This document shows, piece after piece, positions 44,153 through 53,470 of a DNA stretch of 64,000 bases. The stretch comes from Flavobacterium enshiense (GTDB lineage Bacteria > Bacteroidota > Bacteroidia > Flavobacteriales > Flavobacteriaceae): positions 248,001 to 312,000 of the forward strand of contig NZ_CP090376.1 in assembly GCF_022836875.1 (NCBI RefSeq). The letters are read 5' to 3'. Both the position numbers and the translations under genes were made by a program. The notes beneath the pieces are model-generated. The model was not told the origin of the DNA. It worked only from the letters and a program-made list of their open reading frames with translations, and ran no database searches. Every line of letters begins with the position of its first letter. Within the stretch, counting starts at the first letter, position 1.

Positions 44153-45919
44153 TTACTGAACATTGAAATCAAAAGGCATTACCGCCTGAACACCTCTTCG
44201 TTGGTTTACTTTTCGAATTCGGTCTAAAACCTGATAATTTTCCTCTCCGATTTCCTCTTTTATCAAAGCTTCTTTTGACTGGAACATTGAAATGCCTCCT
44301 AAATTACGAAGCAAATCTTCAAAGGTTTTTTCGTATTCCGGAAAATCTTCTGTCCTGTACTCTTTTATTTTTGCCAATGTCGCCGCATGTTTAATCGCCG
44401 CATCCATTCCACCGATTTTATCCACTAATCCTAACTTTATAGCATCGGCGCCAGTCCACACACGTCCTTGCGCAACGGCATCAACCTGTTCAACGGTCAT
44501 TTTTCTTCCTGCCGACACACGCTTTAAGAATGTAGTATAAATGGTTTCAATACTCTCCGTTACAACTTCTTTAAATTTAGCATCTATCGGTTCAAAAACA
44601 CTGTAACCGCTTGCATTCTGATGTGTTTTTACCTGTTCGGCATTAATCCCCAATTTAGTAGCCAACGGATGAAAATTAGGCAAAGCACCAAAAACTCCGA
44701 TAGAACCCGTAATCGTATTGGCTTCCGCAAAAATCGTATTAGCATTACACGAAATGTAATAACCACCAGAAGCGGCCAAATTCCCCATTGAAACAACGAC
44801 AGGCTTCACTTTTTTAGTCAGTTCAATTTCCCTCCAGATCAATTCGGAAGTCAGTGCATTCCCTCCCGGAGAATCCACGCGTAAAACCACTGCTTTTACA
44901 TCTTCGTCATTCCTCGCTTCTTCCAATGAACGGCGCATAGAACCTTCACCTATATAACTCACATCACCTTCACCGGATTGTATTTCTCCCTGAGCATAAA
45001 CGATGGCAATTATATCTTTCTTGGAATAATCGATATTGGTTCTGGCTACACCCTCGGCATAATCCAGAATGCTAATCTTGTTGTATTCATCTTCTTTATC
45101 AACCTTCAAAGCTTTACGGATACCATTGTGGTATTCGTCTTCATAACCAATCTTGTCGATCAGGTGTTTCTGCAACGCCAATTCAGGGGTACGCGCTCCA
45201 AGTGAGTTGGCAATAGCATTTAGACTATCCACGGAAATCTTTCTGCTCTTGGAAATATCGTCAACAACCGAAGTCCACATTGAATTCAACAAAGCACTCA
45301 TTTGTTCTCTATTGGCTTCACTCATCTCATTTTCCAAAAACGGCTCTACGGCGCTTTTGTATTTACCGTGACGGATGACTTCCATTTTAACTCCGGATTT
45401 ATCTTCGAAATCTTTAAAGAACAACACTTCGGCAGACAATCCTTTAAATTCCATTTCTCCAACCGGGTTAAGATAAATCGTGTCGGCAACGGAATTCAGG
45501 TAATATTCTTTCTGTGAAAACGCATTGGCATAAGCAACAACAAATTTCCCAGATTTCTTGAATTCTTCCAGCTTACGGCGAATGGCTTTACTTTGCGCTA
45601 ATCCTACTACGGATTCATCGTTCAAAATCGAAATCCCTTTAATTTTATCGTCGGTTTTGGCTGCATCGATAGCATTTAAAACATCGGTTACGCCATCGTG
45701 TTTGGTTTCAAAATAATCAAAATCCGTGAACTTGAATTGCCCTCCATAGTCCTGTGTCACTTCCTTCAAATCCAATTCAATAACCGAATTCTTCTTCACT
45801 TTGACATGATCGCCATCACCCCCAAAAATTGCGCCGATCAGAACAATCCCAAAGAAGAAAATCATAAAAAACACGAACAATCCAACGACTGTCGCCAATA
45901 CATTTCCTAAAAATTTCAT
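44153..45919 (-). CDS. sppA: Signal peptide peptidase SppA, 67K type
   Basis: A 588-residue membrane-bound serine protease that degrades cleaved signal peptides. One N-terminal membrane segment (residues ~8-33) is followed by two tandem S49 domains, as in the E. coli enzyme. The Ser/Lys dyad is split over the two domains: Lys188 in HGKYKSAVEPF and Ser384 in NLAASGGYYIS. ANTITGSIGVFGALPNF and RVWTGADAIKLGLVD are further signatures. Length is normal. It is transcribed alone, divergently from folK. Confidence 0.95.
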   Translation of the reverse strand: MKFLGNVLATVVGLFVFFMIFFFGIVLIGAIFGGDGDHVKVKKNSVIELDLKEVTQDYGGQFKFTDFDYFETKHDGVTDVLNAIDAAKTDDKIKGISILNDESVVGLAQSKAIRRKLEEFKKSGKFVVAYANAFSQKEYYLNSVADTIYLNPVGEMEFKGLSAEVLFFKDFEDKSGVKMEVIRHGKYKSAVEPFLENEMSEANREQMSALLNSMWTSVVDDISKSRKISVDSLNAIANSLGARTPELALQKHLIDKIGYEDEYHNGIRKALKVDKEDEYNKISILDYAEGVARTNIDYSKKDIIAIVYAQGEIQSGEGDVSYIGEGSMRRSLEEARNDEDVKAVVLRVDSPGGNALTSELIWREIELTKKVKPVVVSMGNLAASGGYYISCNANTIFAEANTITGSIGVFGALPNFHPLATKLGINAEQVKTHQNASGYSVFEPIDAKFKEVVTESIETIYTTFLKRVSAGRKMTVEQVDAVAQGRVWTGADAIKLGLVDKIGGMDAAIKHAATLAKIKEYRTEDFPEYEKTFEDLLRNLGGISMFQSKEALIKEEIGEENYQVLDRIRKVNQRRGVQAVMPFDFNVQ

Positions 45920-46033
45920 CGCTTTTTATTTTATAAGATAGGTAGCCAAAATGTTAAAATTGTTACAGGTAAGGACTAAAAATTAATTACCAAAGAAGAA
46001 GGAAAAAACGCTTCAATTCTGAATTTCTTTTAG

Positions 46034-46041
46034 TTATTTTG
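46034..46041 (+). promoter_or_regulatory. Possible -7 element immediately before folK
   Basis: TTATTTTG is one mismatch from TAnnTTTG and ends only four bases before the folK ATG. If used, the transcript would be leaderless. Confidence 0.35.
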
Positions 46042-46045
46042 CCGT

Positions 46046-46555
46046 ATGGACCGTCAGCATCAAGTCGTTTTATCGTTAGGAAGCAATCAGGGAGACCGTT
46101 TGGATAACCTCCAGACATGTATTTCCTTAATCCACAAAACCGTAGGTACCGTTATTCGTGTTTCGAAAGTATATGAAACACCTTCCTGGGGATTTGAAAG
46201 CGAGGATTTTTACAATTGCGCATTATTACTTCATACCAGCTTGCCTGCTGAAAAGCTTTTAACCAAAATTCTGGAAGCCGAAAAACAACTTGGCCGTATC
46301 CGAAACGGACAACTTGGCTATCAGGCAAGAATTATCGATATCGACATTGTTACTTTTGATGATCTTGTAATAGAAACCGAAACATTACACATTCCGCATC
46401 CGCAGATGCAAAACCGACTGTTCGTTTTGTTACCGATGCTGGATTTAAACTATGACTGGCTCCATCCGAAAACGAATAAATCAATTGCCGAACTGATAAA
46501 AGAAACGAAAGACAACAGTGACTGTGTGGCAATAGTCGATTTAAAGGCTCCCTGA
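46046..46555 (+). CDS. folK: Hydroxymethyl-dihydropterin pyrophosphokinase
   Basis: Transfers pyrophosphate from ATP to 6-hydroxymethyl-7,8-dihydropterin in folate synthesis. The 169-residue HPPK has VVLSLGSNQGDRLDNLQ at the N-terminus, VSKVYETPSWGF, the ATP/metal motif GYQARIIDIDIVTFDD (with R-x3-D-x-D residues) and IPHPQMQNRLFVLLPM. Length is standard. It is divergent from sppA and convergent with the SpoU methyltransferase, with no clear hairpin in the 26-base gap at its end. Confidence 0.96.
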   Translation: MDRQHQVVLSLGSNQGDRLDNLQTCISLIHKTVGTVIRVSKVYETPSWGFESEDFYNCALLLHTSLPAEKLLTKILEAEKQLGRIRNGQLGYQARIIDIDIVTFDDLVIETETLHIPHPQMQNRLFVLLPMLDLNYDWLHPKTNKSIAELIKETKDNSDCVAIVDLKAP

Positions 46556-46581
46556 GAAGATTTCACTATTCAAAACCAGCG

Positions 46582-47112
46582 CTATGTTGCCATCTTTTGA
46601 AACAGATCCCAAACCACAATTCCGGCACTAACCGAAATATTCAAGGAATGTTTGGTCCCTAACTGAGGAATTTCAATCACACCATCACACAAATGAACGG
46701 CTTCCTGCGCCACTCCTTTAACTTCATTTCCGAAAACCAAAGCGTATTTTTGGTTTTCTTTTATCTGAAAATCGTTCAGCATTACTGAATTTTCAACCTG
46801 TTCCACGGCATAAACTGCAACCGATCCCTTTTTCAGATTATCAATAACTTCCAAAACATCTTTGGCATATTCCCACGTTACAGTTTCTGTAGCCCCCAAA
46901 GCTGTTTTATGGATTTCTTTATTGGGCGGTGTCGCAGTTATTCCACACAAAAAGATTTTCTCGATCAGAAATGCATCTGCGGTCCTAAAAACCGAACCGA
47001 TGTTATGAAGGCTTCGGATATCATCCAAAACAATGATTAAAGGTGTTTTATTTGCCTGTTTGAATTCTTCGATGTTTTTGCGCTCCAGTTCGCTATTCTC
47101 CAGTTTTCTCAT
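46582..47112 (-). CDS. SpoU/TrmH family RNA 2'-O-methyltransferase
   Basis: A 176-residue SPOUT-fold enzyme that methylates ribose of tRNA or rRNA using SAM bound in a trefoil knot. Motif 1 is DDIRSLHNIGSVFRTADAF, motif 2 ALVFGNEVKGV and motif 3 IPQLGTKHSLNISVSAGIVV, all complete. There is no N-terminal RNA-binding extension of the RlmB kind, so it is a minimal SpoU protein; target site is unknown. A terminator lies between it and the upstream DUF1573 gene on the same strand, and no promoter is evident in the remaining 15 bases, so transcription may depend on readthrough. Confidence 0.92.
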   Translation of the reverse strand: MRKLENSELERKNIEEFKQANKTPLIIVLDDIRSLHNIGSVFRTADAFLIEKIFLCGITATPPNKEIHKTALGATETVTWEYAKDVLEVIDNLKKGSVAVYAVEQVENSVMLNDFQIKENQKYALVFGNEVKGVAQEAVHLCDGVIEIPQLGTKHSLNISVSAGIVVWDLFQKMAT

Positions 47113-47127
47113 TTTATTGCATTAAAA

Positions 47128-47158
47128 AAGCCTTCAAAATTAAACATTTTGAAGGCTT
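47128..47158 (-). terminator. Terminator after the DUF1573 gene
   Basis: A 13-bp stem AAGCCTTCAAAAT (47128-47140) / ATTTTGAAGGCTT (47146-47158), loop of five bases; A6 on the left is the minus-strand T run. It is only 16 bases before the SpoU gene start. Confidence 0.8.
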
Positions 47159-47180
47159 CGTATTTATTTTTTTGTAAAAT

Positions 47181-47741
47181 TTAGCTTTTTACTTCCTGAA
47201 TTTTTACAGGTGTTGCTGGTGCAACAGGTGCTGCTGGAGTAGCAACAGGAGTAACCGGTGTTGCCGCAGCTGGAGCCGGAACCGCTTTCACATCTCCTTT
47301 GATCATTAACAATTTAGGAGTTTCAGAAGCGTTTGTTGTAACCGTAACGTTCTTAGTAAACACGCCTACTCTGTTAGTATCGTATTTTACTTTAATAACA
47401 CCTTTTGCTCCCGGTGCGATCGCCTCTTTTGGAGCTTCAGGAACTGTACATCCGCAAGATCCTTGTGCACTCTTAATCACCAAAGGTTCGTCACCATTGT
47501 TAGTGAATACGAATTCTCTCTGACCGTTTTCGTTCTGATTGATTGTTCCGTAATCGATAGTTTCGTTTTCAAAAACGATACCAGGTCCTTTAACTGCAGG
47601 AGCAGCAGTTTTTGTAGATTTCTTAGATTTTTTAGATTTTTTTACTTCAGTAGTAGCTTTAGTCGTTTTCGCCGTTTCCTGTGCTGTAGCAGCCGTAAGA
47701 CCGAATACAAAAAATGCGCTTAGTAACAATATTTTTTTCAT
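47181..47741 (-). CDS. Exported DUF1573 protein
   Basis: A 186-residue protein with a signal peptide (ends near GLTAATAQ, residue ~20), then a Lys/Thr/Ala-rich linker (TKATTEVKKSKKSKKSTKTA). A single DUF1573 domain spans ~50-150: FENETIDYGTINQNENGQRE, FVFTNNGDEPLVIKSAQGSC and VKVKYDTNRVGVFTKNVTVTTNA. This is an Ig-like ASPM-SPD-2-Hydin type fold with a CGC motif. The C-terminal ~35 residues are a low-complexity Ala/Pro/Val/Thr tail. The function is unknown. It has a matching promoter box and its own terminator, and may be abundant in the periplasm. Confidence 0.88.
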   Translation of the reverse strand: MKKILLLSAFFVFGLTAATAQETAKTTKATTEVKKSKKSKKSTKTAAPAVKGPGIVFENETIDYGTINQNENGQREFVFTNNGDEPLVIKSAQGSCGCTVPEAPKEAIAPGAKGVIKVKYDTNRVGVFTKNVTVTTNASETPKLLMIKGDVKAVPAPAAATPVTPVATPAAPVAPATPVKIQEVKS

Positions 47742-47769
47742 AACTTTTTGTTTTTAAACATTTAGTACG

Positions 47770-47777
47770 CAAATCTA
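47770..47777 (-). promoter_or_regulatory. -7 element upstream of the DUF1573 gene
   Basis: Minus-strand TAGATTTG matches TAnnTTTG, 28 bases before the ATG at 47741. Confidence 0.55.
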
Positions 47778-47859
47778 TTAAAAAAAGATTATTCGATTTA
47801 TACGAAATCATAATTTTAATTAATTTTTAAGACAGCATTCCTGAAATAAAGTCTTCGTG

Positions 47860-47867
47860 TATATTTG
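47860..47867 (+). promoter_or_regulatory. -7 element upstream of mutS
   Basis: TATATTTG matches TAnnTTTG, 17 bases before the mutS ATG. Confidence 0.6.
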
Positions 47868-47884
47868 CAAACAAACCTATTATT

Positions 47885-50491
47885 ATGTCGACAAAAGAAA
47901 AAGCGCCGAAGGAAACACCATTAATGAAACAATACAACGAGATAAAAAACAAATATCCCGATGCCTGTCTATTGTTCCGAGTGGGCGATTTTTACGAAAC
48001 TTTTGGAGACGACGCTATACGCGCTGCTGGAATTTTAGGCATTACCTTAACCAAAAGAGGTGCCGGTTCTGATTCGGAAACCGCTTTGGCCGGATTTCCG
48101 CACCACTCCCTGAACACCTACCTTCCAAAATTAGTGAAGGCCGGTCTTCGTGTAGCTATCTGTGATCAGTTGGAAGATCCGAAAATGACCAAAACCATCG
48201 TAAAAAGAGGAGTGACGGAATTGGTGACACCAGGAGTAGCTTTGAATGATGAAGTACTGCATTCGAAATCCAACAACTTTCTGGCTTCCATACATTTTGG
48301 AAAGAAAAATATCGGTGTTGCCTTTTTGGATGTATCTACCGGAGAATTCTTGACAGCACAGGGAAACGAAGAATATATTGACAAATTGCTACAGAACTTT
48401 AATCCGAGTGAAATTTTAGTTCAGAAACATTATAAAAATCAGTTTAAAGAACATTTTGGGGAAGATTTCCACTCGTTCTTTCTGGAAGACTGGATTTACA
48501 AAGAAGACTACGCTTTCGAGCGCCTTACCAGCCATTTTCAGACCAATTCGTTAAAAGGTTTCGGAATCGAAGAATTGCAGGAAGGTGTCATTGCTTCGGG
48601 AGCGATTTTATATTATCTATCCGAAACACAACACAATAAAATACAGCATATTACCAACATCCATCGCATAGCCGAAGACGCTTACGTTTGGATGGATAAG
48701 TTTACAATTCGAAATCTCGAATTATACCACAGCTACAATCCGAACGCAGTTACCCTTTTGGAAGTTATCGACCGTACCCTTTCACCGATGGGCGGACGTT
48801 TGCTGAAACGCTGGTTAGCACTTCCGTTGAAGGATGCCAAGAAAATAGAAGGACGCCATGAAGTGGTGGAATACCTGAAAACCAACTCGGAAGTACTGCA
48901 AAAAATGCAATACCAAATCAAGCAAATTTCCGATTTGGAGCGTTTGATCTCGAAAATTGCTACCGGGAAAGTGAGTCCGCGTGAAGTGGTTTACCTGTGC
49001 AATTCGTTGGACGCCATTATTCCAATGAAAACACAGGCTTTGGAAAGCACCAATGAAGCCTTGAAAACCATTGGCGACAGCTTGCATTCCTGTGATTTAT
49101 TGCGTGAAAAAATCAAAACCACTTTAAATCCTGAAGCACCGGTTGCCATCAACAAAGGAAATGCTATTGCTAAAGGAATTCACCCGGAATTAGACGAATT
49201 ACGCAGCATTGCTTTTTCCGGAAAAGAATATCTGGAAGCCATGGAGACACGTGAAAGCGAGAAAACCGGAATTCCTTCCTTAAAAATATCATTCAACAAT
49301 GTTTTCGGTTACTATATTGAAATTCGAAACACACATAAAGACAAAGTGCCTTCCGAGTGGATCCGCAAGCAAACTTTAGTAAATGCCGAGCGTTACATCA
49401 CGGAAGAACTGAAAGAATACGAAACCAAGATTTTAGGGGCTGAGGAAAAAATCCACAAGCTTGAATCCGATTTGTTCGAACAACTGGTACTTTGGATTTC
49501 CACTTACATCAAACCAGTACAACTGAATGCCAACCTGGTGGCCCAATTGGACTGCTTGTGTTCTTTCACCCAATTGGCGATTGAAAACAATTACATCCGT
49601 CCGGAAATCGACGAGAGTTTCGATTTAGACATTAAAAACGGTCGTCATCCTGTGATTGAAAAACAGTTACCTGTTGGCACACCTTATATTTCAAACGATG
49701 TCTTTCTTGACAACGAATCCCAGCAGATTATCATGATCACCGGTCCGAACATGTCGGGTAAATCGGCCATCCTGCGCCAAACTGCCTTGATTGTTTTGTT
49801 GGCACAGATGGGAAGCTTTGTTCCGGCAGAAAATGTGCGTATGGGCATTGTAGACAAAATCTTCACCCGTGTGGGGGCCAGCGACAACATTTCGATGGGA
49901 GAATCCACGTTCATGGTAGAAATGAATGAAACCGCATCCATTTTGAACAACATTTCAAACCGAAGCCTGGTTTTATTGGATGAAATCGGACGAGGGACTT
50001 CTACTTACGACGGAATTTCGATTGCATGGGCGATTGCAGAATACCTGCACGAACATCCAAACAAACCAAAAACGCTGTTTGCCACCCATTATCATGAACT
50101 GAATGAAATGGAACTTACTTTTGAACGCATTCAGAATTTCAATGTTTCCGTAAAAGAATTAAAAGATACCGTTCTTTTCATCAGAAAGCTGGTAAAAGGA
50201 GGAAGTGCTCACAGTTTTGGTATCCATGTGGCTAAAATGGCCGGAATGCCGCAAACCGTAATTCAGAAAGCTCAAAAAATCCTTAAGAAGCTGGAAAAGG
50301 ATCATTCCGGGGAAGCATTGGCGGGAATAAAATCGGACAAGGAAGAAATGCAGCTGAGCATTTTCAATTTAGACGATCCGCTTTTGGAAGAAATCAAGGA
50401 AGAAATCCTGAATTTGGACATCAACACCTTGACTCCGGTTGAGGCATTAATGAAGCTGAATGAAATCAAGCGCATGCTGACTAAAAAATAA
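47885..50491 (+). CDS. mutS: DNA mismatch repair protein MutS
   Basis: Recognises base mismatches and small loops in DNA and recruits MutL. The 868-residue protein has the full MutS1 domain order. The mismatch-binding N-terminal domain carries the Phe-x-Glu motif in [14 protein letters not shown]. Connector, lever and clamp domains follow, then the ATPase with Walker [10 protein letters not shown] (619-627), Walker [18 protein letters not shown] and [11 protein letters not shown], and a C-terminal helix-turn-helix ([18 protein letters not shown]). Length is standard. It is monocistronic and followed by a tRNA operon with a separate promoter. Confidence 0.97.
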   Translation: MSTKEKAPKETPLMKQYNEIKNKYPDACLLFRVGDFYETFGDDAIRAAGILGITLTKRGAGSDSETALAGFPHHSLNTYLPKLVKAGLRVAICDQLEDPKMTKTIVKRGVTELVTPGVALNDEVLHSKSNNFLASIHFGKKNIGVAFLDVSTGEFLTAQGNEEYIDKLLQNFNPSEILVQKHYKNQFKEHFGEDFHSFFLEDWIYKEDYAFERLTSHFQTNSLKGFGIEELQEGVIASGAILYYLSETQHNKIQHITNIHRIAEDAYVWMDKFTIRNLELYHSYNPNAVTLLEVIDRTLSPMGGRLLKRWLALPLKDAKKIEGRHEVVEYLKTNSEVLQKMQYQIKQISDLERLISKIATGKVSPREVVYLCNSLDAIIPMKTQALESTNEALKTIGDSLHSCDLLREKIKTTLNPEAPVAINKGNAIAKGIHPELDELRSIAFSGKEYLEAMETRESEKTGIPSLKISFNNVFGYYIEIRNTHKDKVPSEWIRKQTLVNAERYITEELKEYETKILGAEEKIHKLESDLFEQLVLWISTYIKPVQLNANLVAQLDCLCSFTQLAIENNYIRPEIDESFDLDIKNGRHPVIEKQLPVGTPYISNDVFLDNESQQIIMITGPNMSGKSAILRQTALIVLLAQMGSFVPAENVRMGIVDKIFTRVGASDNISMGESTFMVEMNETASILNNISNRSLVLLDEIGRGTSTYDGISIAWAIAEYLHEHPNKPKTLFATHYHELNEMELTFERIQNFNVSVKELKDTVLFIRKLVKGGSAHSFGIHVAKMAGMPQTVIQKAQKILKKLEKDHSGEALAGIKSDKEEMQLSIFNLDDPLLEEIKEEILNLDINTLTPVEALMKLNEIKRMLTKK

Positions 50492-50556
50492 TATATTTAT
50501 AAACCATACGTTATCAAAGAATTAAAAAAAAGTTTTATTTTTTTTCACCAAAACAC

Positions 50557-50586
50557 TTGCAAGATTAAATTTATGTGCTAAATTTG
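50557..50586 (+). promoter_or_regulatory. Promoter of the tRNA-Gly/tRNA-Leu unit
   Basis: TTG (50557-50559) and TAAATTTG (50579-50586) separated by 19 bases: the best -33/-7 match in the window, 48 bases before the first tRNA. Confidence 0.75.
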
Positions 50587-50634
50587 CACTCGCAATACAG
50601 AACAAGTATAGCAGTTCTTTAAAAAGATGATAAT

Positions 50635-50707
50635 GCGAAAATAGCTCAGCTGGTAGAGCGCAACCTTGCCAAGGTTGAGGTCGCGGGTTCGAACCCCGTT
50701 TTTCGCT
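50635..50707 (+). tRNA. tRNA-Gly (anticodon GCC)
   Basis: A 73-base cloverleaf. Acceptor GCGAAAA (50635-50641) pairs with TTTTCGC (50700-50706), discriminator T. The anticodon arm is CAACC-TTGCCAA-GGTTG with anticodon GCC. The T arm is GCGGG-TTCGAAC-CCCGT, with one G-U pair. The CCA end is not encoded. It is followed 14 bases later by tRNA-Leu in the same transcript. Confidence 0.96.
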
Positions 50708-50721
50708 CAAACCAACATAAT

Positions 50722-50805
50722 GCTCGAGTGGTGGAATTGGTAGACACGCTGGACTTAAAATCCAGTGGACATTAGTCCGTGCGGGTTCAAGTCCCGCCTT
50801 GAGTA
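50722..50805 (+). tRNA. tRNA-Leu (anticodon TAA)
   Basis: An 84-base class II tRNA with a long variable arm. Acceptor GCTCGAG (50722-50728) pairs with CTTGAGT (50798-50804) using two G-U pairs, discriminator A. The anticodon arm is CTGGA-CTTAAAA-TCCAG, anticodon TAA. The T arm GCGGG-TTCAAGT-CCCGC is perfect. CCA is not encoded. Confidence 0.96.
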
Positions 50806-50806
50806 C

Positions 50807-50838
50807 AAAAGCTTCAAACTATGTTTGGAGCTTTTTTT
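50807..50838 (+). terminator. Terminator of the tRNA unit
   Basis: Stem AAAAGCTTCAAAC (50807-50819) / GTTTGGAGCTTTT (50823-50835) with one T-G pair, loop TAT, then T residues, directly behind tRNA-Leu. Confidence 0.85.
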
Positions 50839-51010
50839 ATTCCCTTAACTATCATTTCTGTCAACCCTAAAACATTTCAAAGTTTTTACAAATACGAAGT
50901 GAGCCCTTCCAACAAACAGATCGAGTCCGACAGGGAAATCAAACAAAACAAAAAGAACAAAAAAGAGCATATCATTAAATAAAAAGTCTCGTGTTATTTC
51001 GGGACTTTTA

Positions 51011-51018
51011 TATTTTTG
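51011..51018 (+). promoter_or_regulatory. -7 element upstream of the DUF1508 gene
   Basis: TATTTTTG matches TAnnTTTG, 23 bases before ATG 51042. It lies within a longer in-frame extension from 50991 and so argues for the later start. Confidence 0.55.
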
Positions 51019-51041
51019 CAGCCTTTAAACAATCATCACAA

Positions 51042-51383
51042 ATGGGAACTTTCGTCATCAGCAGAAAAGAAAACGGACTTATCAAATTCGAATTCAATTC
51101 CCGTAGAGGAAAAACCATTTTTACAAGTCAGAGCTACAAAACCAAACAAGATTGCGAGAAAGACATTCTTTTTTTAAAAGAGCGCGCTGAAAACGCTTCG
51201 TTTTTGAAATTCAAGACTCCGGCAGGAAAGTTTTTCTTTAAACTGATATACAAAGACCACATCCACGGCATCAGCAGAAAATTTACTACCGAACGACTTC
51301 TCACCAAAGGATTAGACGAAATGAAAAACAACTTCACTGAATCTGAAATCCTGGACTTCTCAGAGGAAATATTTTTCGATTAA
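51042..51383 (+). CDS. DUF1508 (YegP-like) family protein
   Basis: A 113-residue cytoplasmic protein from ATG 51042. The N-terminal half fits the DUF1508 repeat: GTFVISRKENGLIKFEFNSR, then GKTIFTSQSYKTKQDCEKDI. Usual family members carry the repeat twice (N-G-x-x-I/V-x-x-S-E core); here the second half (FLKFKTPAGKFFFKLIYKDH) is diverged and the final 35 residues are acidic. The role of these proteins is unknown. It is convergent with clpX and shares a terminator. Confidence 0.7.
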   Translation: MGTFVISRKENGLIKFEFNSRRGKTIFTSQSYKTKQDCEKDILFLKERAENASFLKFKTPAGKFFFKLIYKDHIHGISRKFTTERLLTKGLDEMKNNFTESEILDFSEEIFFD

Positions 51384-51394
51384 AGCATAAAAAA

Positions 51395-51419
51395 ATCCCG
51401 AACAAGTCGGGATATTTTT
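51395..51419. terminator. Bidirectional terminator between DUF1508 and clpX genes
   Basis: Stem ATCCCGA (51395-51401) / TCGGGAT (51407-51413), loop ACAAG, with A6 on the left and ATTTTTA on the right, in a convergent spacer. Confidence 0.8.
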
Positions 51420-51420
51420 A

Positions 51421-52653
51421 TTAGGATGCAGCCTGCAAACGCTGAAGCAGGTTTTTACTCAGCGAATGTTCCGCATATTCTTTATCAATAAACAAGCTGG
51501 TTTCATCAGAGCTTGGCAAATCATACATAGCATCGGTTAAGATAGCTTCACACAAAGAACGCAATCCTCGCGCCCCTAATTTGTATTCCAAAGCTTTGTC
51601 AACTATGAAGTCCAAAGCATCATCAGAGACAGCAAATTCTACATCATCCATCGCAAACAGTTTTTTATACTGTTTCACCAAAGCATTTTTAGGTTCGGTC
51701 AAGATTGCTCTCAATGTAGCTTTATCCAACGGATCCATGTGAGTCAACACCGGAAGACGTCCGATAATCTCAGGAATCAATCCGTAATCCTTAATATCTT
51801 TCGGAATGATATACTGCAACAAATTGTCCTTATCGATAGCATCTGTGTTTTTAGACGAACCGTATCCAACAGCCTGACGATTCAGACGTTTGGAAATAAT
51901 ACGATCTATTCCATCAAAAGCTCCTCCGGCAATAAACAAAATATTCTGAGTATTCACCTCAACAAACTTCTGATCCGGATGTTTACGACCACCTTTAGGC
52001 GGAACATTCACAACTGTACCCTCCAACAACTTTAACAAGGCCTGTTGCACGCCTTCTCCGGAAACATCCCGTGTAATAGATGGATTATCACTCTTACGGG
52101 CAATTTTATCAATCTCATCGATGAAAACGATTCCTCTTTCGGCTTTAGCCACATCGTAATCGGCTGCCTGCAACAATCGGGTTAAAATACTTTCCACGTC
52201 CTCTCCCACATATCCAGCTTCGGTTAATACTGTTGCATCCACTATGGCAAGCGGAACATTCAGCATTTTGGCAATCGTTTTGGCCACCAGAGTTTTTCCG
52301 GTACCCGTTTGCCCAACCATGATAATGTTGCTTTTTTCAATTTCAACCTCATCGTCAAACTGTTTTTGCAACAAACGCTTATAGTGATTATACACCGCAA
52401 CAGACAAAACTTTTTTGGTTTGATCCTGACCAATAACATATTGATCCAGGAACGCACGGATTTCCTTCGGCTTGTTCAATACCAAATCGGTAAGCAATCC
52501 GGAGGCCCCGCTTTGTTTTAATTCTTCCAACACAATGCCGTGTGCCTGTTCAATACATTTATCACAGATGTGCGCATTGATACCAGCAATCAGCAAATTG
52601 GTTTCTGGCTTTTTCCTTCCGCAAAAAGAACACTCTAAAACTTCTTTAGCCAT
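51421..52653 (-). CDS. clpX: ClpXP ATPase subunit ClpX
   Basis: The unfoldase hexamer that selects proteins and threads them into ClpP. The 410-residue protein starts at ATG 52653 ([12 protein letters not shown]). The N-terminal zinc-binding domain has Cys8, Cys11, Cys30 and Cys33. Walker A is [14 protein letters not shown] and Walker [12 protein letters not shown]. The pore loop region reads GYVGEDVES, and sensor-2 is [15 protein letters not shown]. Length is normal. It follows clpP on the same strand after 72 bases, and a -7 box in that gap could give it additional, separate transcription with a very short leader. Confidence 0.97.
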   Translation of the reverse strand: MAKEVLECSFCGRKKPETNLLIAGINAHICDKCIEQAHGIVLEELKQSGASGLLTDLVLNKPKEIRAFLDQYVIGQDQTKKVLSVAVYNHYKRLLQKQFDDEVEIEKSNIIMVGQTGTGKTLVAKTIAKMLNVPLAIVDATVLTEAGYVGEDVESILTRLLQAADYDVAKAERGIVFIDEIDKIARKSDNPSITRDVSGEGVQQALLKLLEGTVVNVPPKGGRKHPDQKFVEVNTQNILFIAGGAFDGIDRIISKRLNRQAVGYGSSKNTDAIDKDNLLQYIIPKDIKDYGLIPEIIGRLPVLTHMDPLDKATLRAILTEPKNALVKQYKKLFAMDDVEFAVSDDALDFIVDKALEYKLGARGLRSLCEAILTDAMYDLPSSDETSLFIDKEYAEHSLSKNLLQRLQAAS

Positions 52654-52668
52654 ATTTTTATTTTTGTG

Positions 52669-52676
52669 CAAATTTA
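52669..52676 (-). promoter_or_regulatory. Possible internal promoter of clpX
   Basis: Minus-strand TAAATTTG matches TAnnTTTG, 15 bases before the clpX ATG, inside the clpP-clpX gap. No clear -33 TTG. Confidence 0.4.
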
Positions 52677-52725
52677 CAAAGTATATTCCTGACTTTAAGC
52701 CCTTTAACTTTTAACTTGCGTTAAT

Positions 52726-53385
52726 TTAACTTCTTCTCAAAACCTCATCGATCATACCGTATTCTTTAGCCTCTTCAGACTTCATCCAGTAATCTCTTTC
52801 ACTATCTTTAAATACCTTCTCGAAAGGTTGTTTTGAATGATGCGAAATGATTTGATACAATTCCTCTTTCAACTTCAACATCTCTTTCAAATTAATTTCC
52901 ATATCAGTAGCTACACCTTGTGCACCTCCTGACGGCTGGTGAATCATTACTCGGGAATGCGGTAACGCCGAACGTTTTCCTTCCGTACCTGCACACAAAA
53001 GAACCGCCCCCATGGAAGCCGCCATTCCTGTACAGATAGTTGCTACATCTGGCTTAACGAACTGCATGGTATCATAAATCCCCAATCCGGCATATACACT
53101 ACCTCCTGGCGAATTAATATAGATACTAATATCTTTTGAAGCATCCACACTCTCCAAGAACAACAATTGCGCCTGAATAATGTTTGCCACATAATCATCA
53201 ACACCTGTGCCTAAAAAAATGATCCTGTCCATCATCAAACGAGAAAACACATCCATGGACGCAACATTTAACTGACGTTCTTCTATAATATACGGAGTCA
53301 TACTTCCTACGATTTTATCGTAATACATACTGTTCACTCCGTGATGCTTCGTGGCATATTTTTTAAATTCTTTACCGTAATTCAT
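52726..53385 (-). CDS. clpP: ATP-dependent Clp protease proteolytic subunit
   Basis: The barrel-shaped serine peptidase of ClpXP. The 219-residue protein has the catalytic triad Ser124 (MAASMGAVLL), His149 (VMIHQPSGG) and Asp198 (SERDYWMKSEEAKEYG). The N-terminal extension of ~25 residues before the SRLMMDRIIFLG core may include a processed propeptide. It sits between tig and clpX in the conserved order. The gap from tig contains a hairpin, and no -7 box is obvious, so it may be expressed partly by readthrough. Confidence 0.97.
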   Translation of the reverse strand: MNYGKEFKKYATKHHGVNSMYYDKIVGSMTPYIIEERQLNVASMDVFSRLMMDRIIFLGTGVDDYVANIIQAQLLFLESVDASKDISIYINSPGGSVYAGLGIYDTMQFVKPDVATICTGMAASMGAVLLCAGTEGKRSALPHSRVMIHQPSGGAQGVATDMEINLKEMLKLKEELYQIISHHSKQPFEKVFKDSERDYWMKSEEAKEYGMIDEVLRRS

Positions 53386-53419
53386 ATCGTAAACTTTATT
53401 GATTTATAAGGTTAAAAAA

Positions 53420-53443
53420 AGCGTCAAACAAATGTCTGACGCT
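53420..53443 (-). terminator. Hairpin between tig and clpP
   Basis: Stem AGCGTCA (53420-53426) / TGACGCT (53437-53443) with A7 on the left (T run on the minus strand). It may reduce rather than stop readthrough into clpP. Confidence 0.65.
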
Positions 53444-53470
53444 CAAATATACTTATTTTTTCACGAAAAA

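Noticed and set aside
50635..50805. tRNA pair as the attachment site of a mobile element.
   Set aside because: No integrase, no repeated tRNA 3' end and only core genes on both sides.
50840..50990. Open frame after tRNA-Leu reading ...FYKYEVSPSNKQIESDREIK... to a stop at about 50980, possibly a gene remnant next to a tRNA.
   Set aside because: No start codon, under 50 codons, no family recognised and no direct repeat of the tRNA end, so neither a gene nor an integration scar can be supported.
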